Below the pieces are notes generated by a model. The model was not told the origin of the DNA and did no database searches. It saw only the letters and a list, made by a program, of their open reading frames with translations. Source: Hypsibius dujardini (Eukaryota > Tardigrada > Eutardigrada > Parachela > Hypsibiidae). Taken from it: 44,447 nucleotides of DNA. The stretch lies in the NCBI GenBank assembly GCA_001579985.1, contig LRSR01008014.1, positions 1 through 44,447 on the forward strand. Reading direction: 5' to 3'. A program made the translations under genes and the position numbers. Shown piece after piece: positions 42,204 through 44,447 of this stretch (position 1 is its first letter; each line of letters opens with the position of its first letter).

Positions 42204-43600
42204 CTATATCACTAAGCCCGCTTCAGTGTGGCACCAAAAGTCCACCGGATACATGGAACGGTAAAGACGAGCGAGGTAGGTGTAGAGGCTAGACCGAAAG
42301 CCCAGATCAGCAGTAACGGCTTTCTGGAATATTAAAAAAAACACGTTGATTAAATCCCTTAACGTGTAACGTGTATTTAGGGATTTTTAGAAAAGAAGAC
42401 TTAATTAATATTGAAGAAAACCGGATACAGGCATTTATGTAGTAAAAAAATAAAACAATAAACTAAACTCATGCAAATAGTAATATTATTAATCATGTTT
42501 AACCGGAAACAAATAGAATATTGAACATAAAATCAAAAAATTTCAATCTATATGGCGATTTGTTTTATTCTAAAACGTAATTTAACTTTTACATAATATT
42601 AAGATATATTTCAGACAAGAAATATTGAGCTCTCAACAGACAACGCAGTTTGGACAATGTTTGCATCTAGGCAGGTGGAAACACCTGTCGGATTCCCACC
42701 AAACCACTTCCGTCATCCCGAAAACCCTACTAACGCCACACATACACACACAGACAAGCCGATGCGTCACTCTTTCAGTGACGCTAGGGATGGAAACAAA
42801 TCCATCTCTCACTTAAACCACCATCCCATCGCGCACTTACGCAGTCATCTGTAAATATTTCCGCACTCTTTCCCTTGACATCCAGCTTCATCGTCCGCTG
42901 CTCCTCGTCGGCGGTGATGCAGTCCGCGCCGTACACCTCCGAGAGGAGCTGCCGTACAGCATCAAAGTACCTCCGCCGTTCGCTCACATCATCCCAGCTT
43001 TGCTTAGCTGCAATACCAACAAAGGAAAAAGGGGATCAAGATTCGTTCAGTCAACTTGAATTTGAATATGGAAACAGTAGATGTGCTTCCTTACGTAAGG
43101 CATCCGACGGCTCGTCTTCCTGGATGTGAACTAGCATGCCGAGCAACGCGTCCGACAGCATATCAGCGAGTGCACTTCCGTCCCACTGCAAGAGACACTG
43201 CAGTTATAAACTTCTGGAGATTAGGGTAAAGCCGGGAAATTGTTATAAAGGCACGTTCAGACAGCCATATAGACCACTCGCACGAATACACCAAAAGAGG
43301 CACCCATAAAGATACAGATACAGACAGACAAACAGACAGGCAGACAGACAACTTATAAACAATTAAATCGTATGAGAACATCAGAGACAATAAATAATAA
43401 CGACAGTCAAATTACCTCGACAATCAGACAAGGTCCTTCCTTCTTGACCCGGAGGATGCCGAGAAAGACCGCTTCCGTTTCCGAAGTCAGCTCTACGTCC
43501 GAGCAGATATCCTGCATGAGATTGGCCACGTTGCCTAAGCTTCCATTGTAGCTAATGGAAACACGATGAGTCAGTTCCGTTTTTGGCAGATCCGTCACAT
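42204..43600 (-). CDS. CPSF3: CPSF3 (CPSF73), pre-mRNA 3'-end endonuclease, C-terminal exons only
   Basis: Four exons join in phase: 43600-43416, 43185-43095, 43007-42841, 42323-42204 (stop). Upstream exons lie beyond the window, so the metallo-beta-lactamase/beta-CASP nuclease core is not visible. What is present matches the CPSF73 C-terminal domain: DVTDLPKTELTHRVSISYNG (cf. the TDL...IPYTG segment), CLIVEW then a small-residue/ADMLSDALLGML block (cf. LEW...NDMYAD), YFDAVRQLLSEVYGADCI (cf. LQDIFGEDCV), KLDVKGKSAEIF (cf. VDGKTANL), and a final helix SLYTYLARLYRSMYPV (cf. AQRLYEALTPV). This domain contacts CPSF100 and symplekin in the cleavage and polyadenylation complex. Assignment rests on remembered alignment of a weakly conserved region. 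Confidence 0.82.
43310..43352. repeat. short GACA tract in CPSF3 intron
   Basis: The plus strand reads gatacagacagacaaacagacaggcagacagacaac, between the first two visible CPSF3 exons. Confidence 0.7.
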
Positions 43601-43684
43601 CTAGGAGAGATGGAATAGATGATGATGCACGACAGCATTTTTTAAAATCTTTCTCTAGTTCTCTAATTATAGCTATATGACGCC

Positions 43685-43930
43685 CTTACTTGTTGACGCG
43701 ATTAGTCGCTCAACATTTCAAGGTTGATTCTCACGTTCCTCATATTGCTCACTTGTACTCGCAATGTAGTTTTTCTCGTTTTTGTCTTGTGCGAATGATG
43801 TTTCTGTGTCGATTGAAGAATGCACTTGTTTGCATTGTAGCCATTTCTCTCCGATAAGGATGAGTCATCGAAGTTCGATTCGAGACTCGACTTCTCGTTT
43901 TGATTTTTAACTTCTCACTCACAAGGGAAG
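43685..43930 (+). repeat. second copy of the LTR-like sequence
   Basis: About 240 bases similar (~75% by eye) to 2150-2400, in the same orientation. It is not followed by gag-like coding sequence, so it is a solo LTR or fragment. It lies upstream of the first visible CPSF3 exon, probably in an intron. Confidence 0.6.
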
Positions 43931-44156
43931 CGAACGGTAGTTGACCCGCCGATCTGTCTGAATTTTTTATTTCAAATAGTGGACTAAATTAATAGATTTT
44001 AGCAAACATTTTCATCTGCAAACGAGCTCTGGTTTGAGTGGGAGAAAATTCGGAAGTTCCCCGATGGCTCCGCGGGTTTCCTATTCAATTCAACCGTTGA
44101 TTGTTTGATTTATGCTCTAGCAAAATTCAATTTAATTTTTTTACCACTCTAACCCA

Positions 44157-44447
44157 CACAAACGTCGTTTTTTGAAAACATTCGATTCAAAGATTTTTAA
44201 CACTCTTCCACTCCAAATTCGATTTGAAATCGATTGACATCAGCAGAATCGTTTTTAGATGCCAGAGGGCGGAGTAATGGGCTAGTTTCAATCCAGGCTT
44301 CCAAGTGACGTTGCAGAAATGATCCATAGTTCCACCCCCTGTCATTCAAAAAAGATTCTGCTAATGTCAATCGATTTCAAATCGAATTTGGAGTGGAAGA
44401 CTGTTAAAAATCTTTGAATCGAACGTTTTCAAAAAACGACGTTTGTG
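44157..44447. repeat. large inverted repeat (foldback element) truncated by the window end
   Basis: A left arm at 44157-44259 and a right arm at 44345-44447 are inverted copies with about 96% identity over ~103 bases, separated by an ~85-base spacer. Each arm carries gatttgaaatcgattgac or its complement. The right arm reaches the last base, so the arms may be longer. It is probably a MITE or foldback element upstream of the visible CPSF3 exons. Confidence 0.88.

Overview
This is metazoan nuclear DNA from a compact invertebrate genome. Every convincing gene is split by short GT-AG introns (tens to several hundred bases), and the gene families are animal-specific: a Pax paired-domain protein, ARID4, ceramide synthases with the homeobox-like insert, CDV3, and secreted P-type trefoil/PAN proteins. 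I cannot name the phylum. Long introns repeatedly carry imperfect (GACA)n/(TGTC)n tracts and AATC-rich stretches, and small DNA transposons are common.

Layout. About 0.5-7.6 kb (minus strand): three tandem paralogues of a secreted protein with a signal peptide, P-type trefoil domain(s), a Ser/Thr/Pro-rich mucin-like linker, a conserved CxCPD module and one or two PAN/apple-like domains. All three show reading-frame breaks. A decayed gag fragment of an LTR retrotransposon lies between the first two. 8.66-14.87 kb (minus): a complete 12-coding-exon ARID4 (RBP1-type chromatin adaptor). 15.7-17.25 kb (minus): fragments of an unidentified gene, frameshifted and interrupted by an 854-bp hAT-like element with a perfect 8-bp target duplication; that element carries a nested 238-bp foldback MITE. 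17.5-20.07 kb (plus): ADAT1. 20.24-23.16 kb (minus): CDV3 homologue with two DNA transposons in an intron. 23.71-24.18 kb (minus): CMC2. 24.84-29.05 kb (minus): NPL4, with one GC-AG intron. 29.05-31.27 kb: gene-poor, with a 346-bp MITE and an inverted repeat pair. 31.27-34.40 kb (minus) and 37.36-40.75 kb (plus): two ceramide synthases head to head, each with ten exons at matching positions. 41.04-41.74 kb (minus): a short Pax protein. 42.20-43.60 kb (minus): the 3' end of CPSF3 (CPSF73). The final ~0.85 kb lies upstream of the first visible CPSF3 exon, probably in an intron, and holds a diverged copy of the LTR sequence and a large inverted repeat cut by the window edge.

Functionally the window is mostly housekeeping genes (tRNA editing, ubiquitin segregase adaptor, mitochondrial copper-enzyme assembly, pre-mRNA 3'-end cleavage, sphingolipid synthesis, chromatin repression), plus one developmental regulator (Pax) and one lineage-specific secreted family. 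The most unusual content is the trefoil-mucin-PAN cluster, the inverted ceramide synthase duplication, the hAT insertion inside a coding exon, and the Pax protein that ends at its octapeptide. Exon boundaries were placed by hand from splice signals, reading-frame continuity and remembered family alignments. No database search was run.
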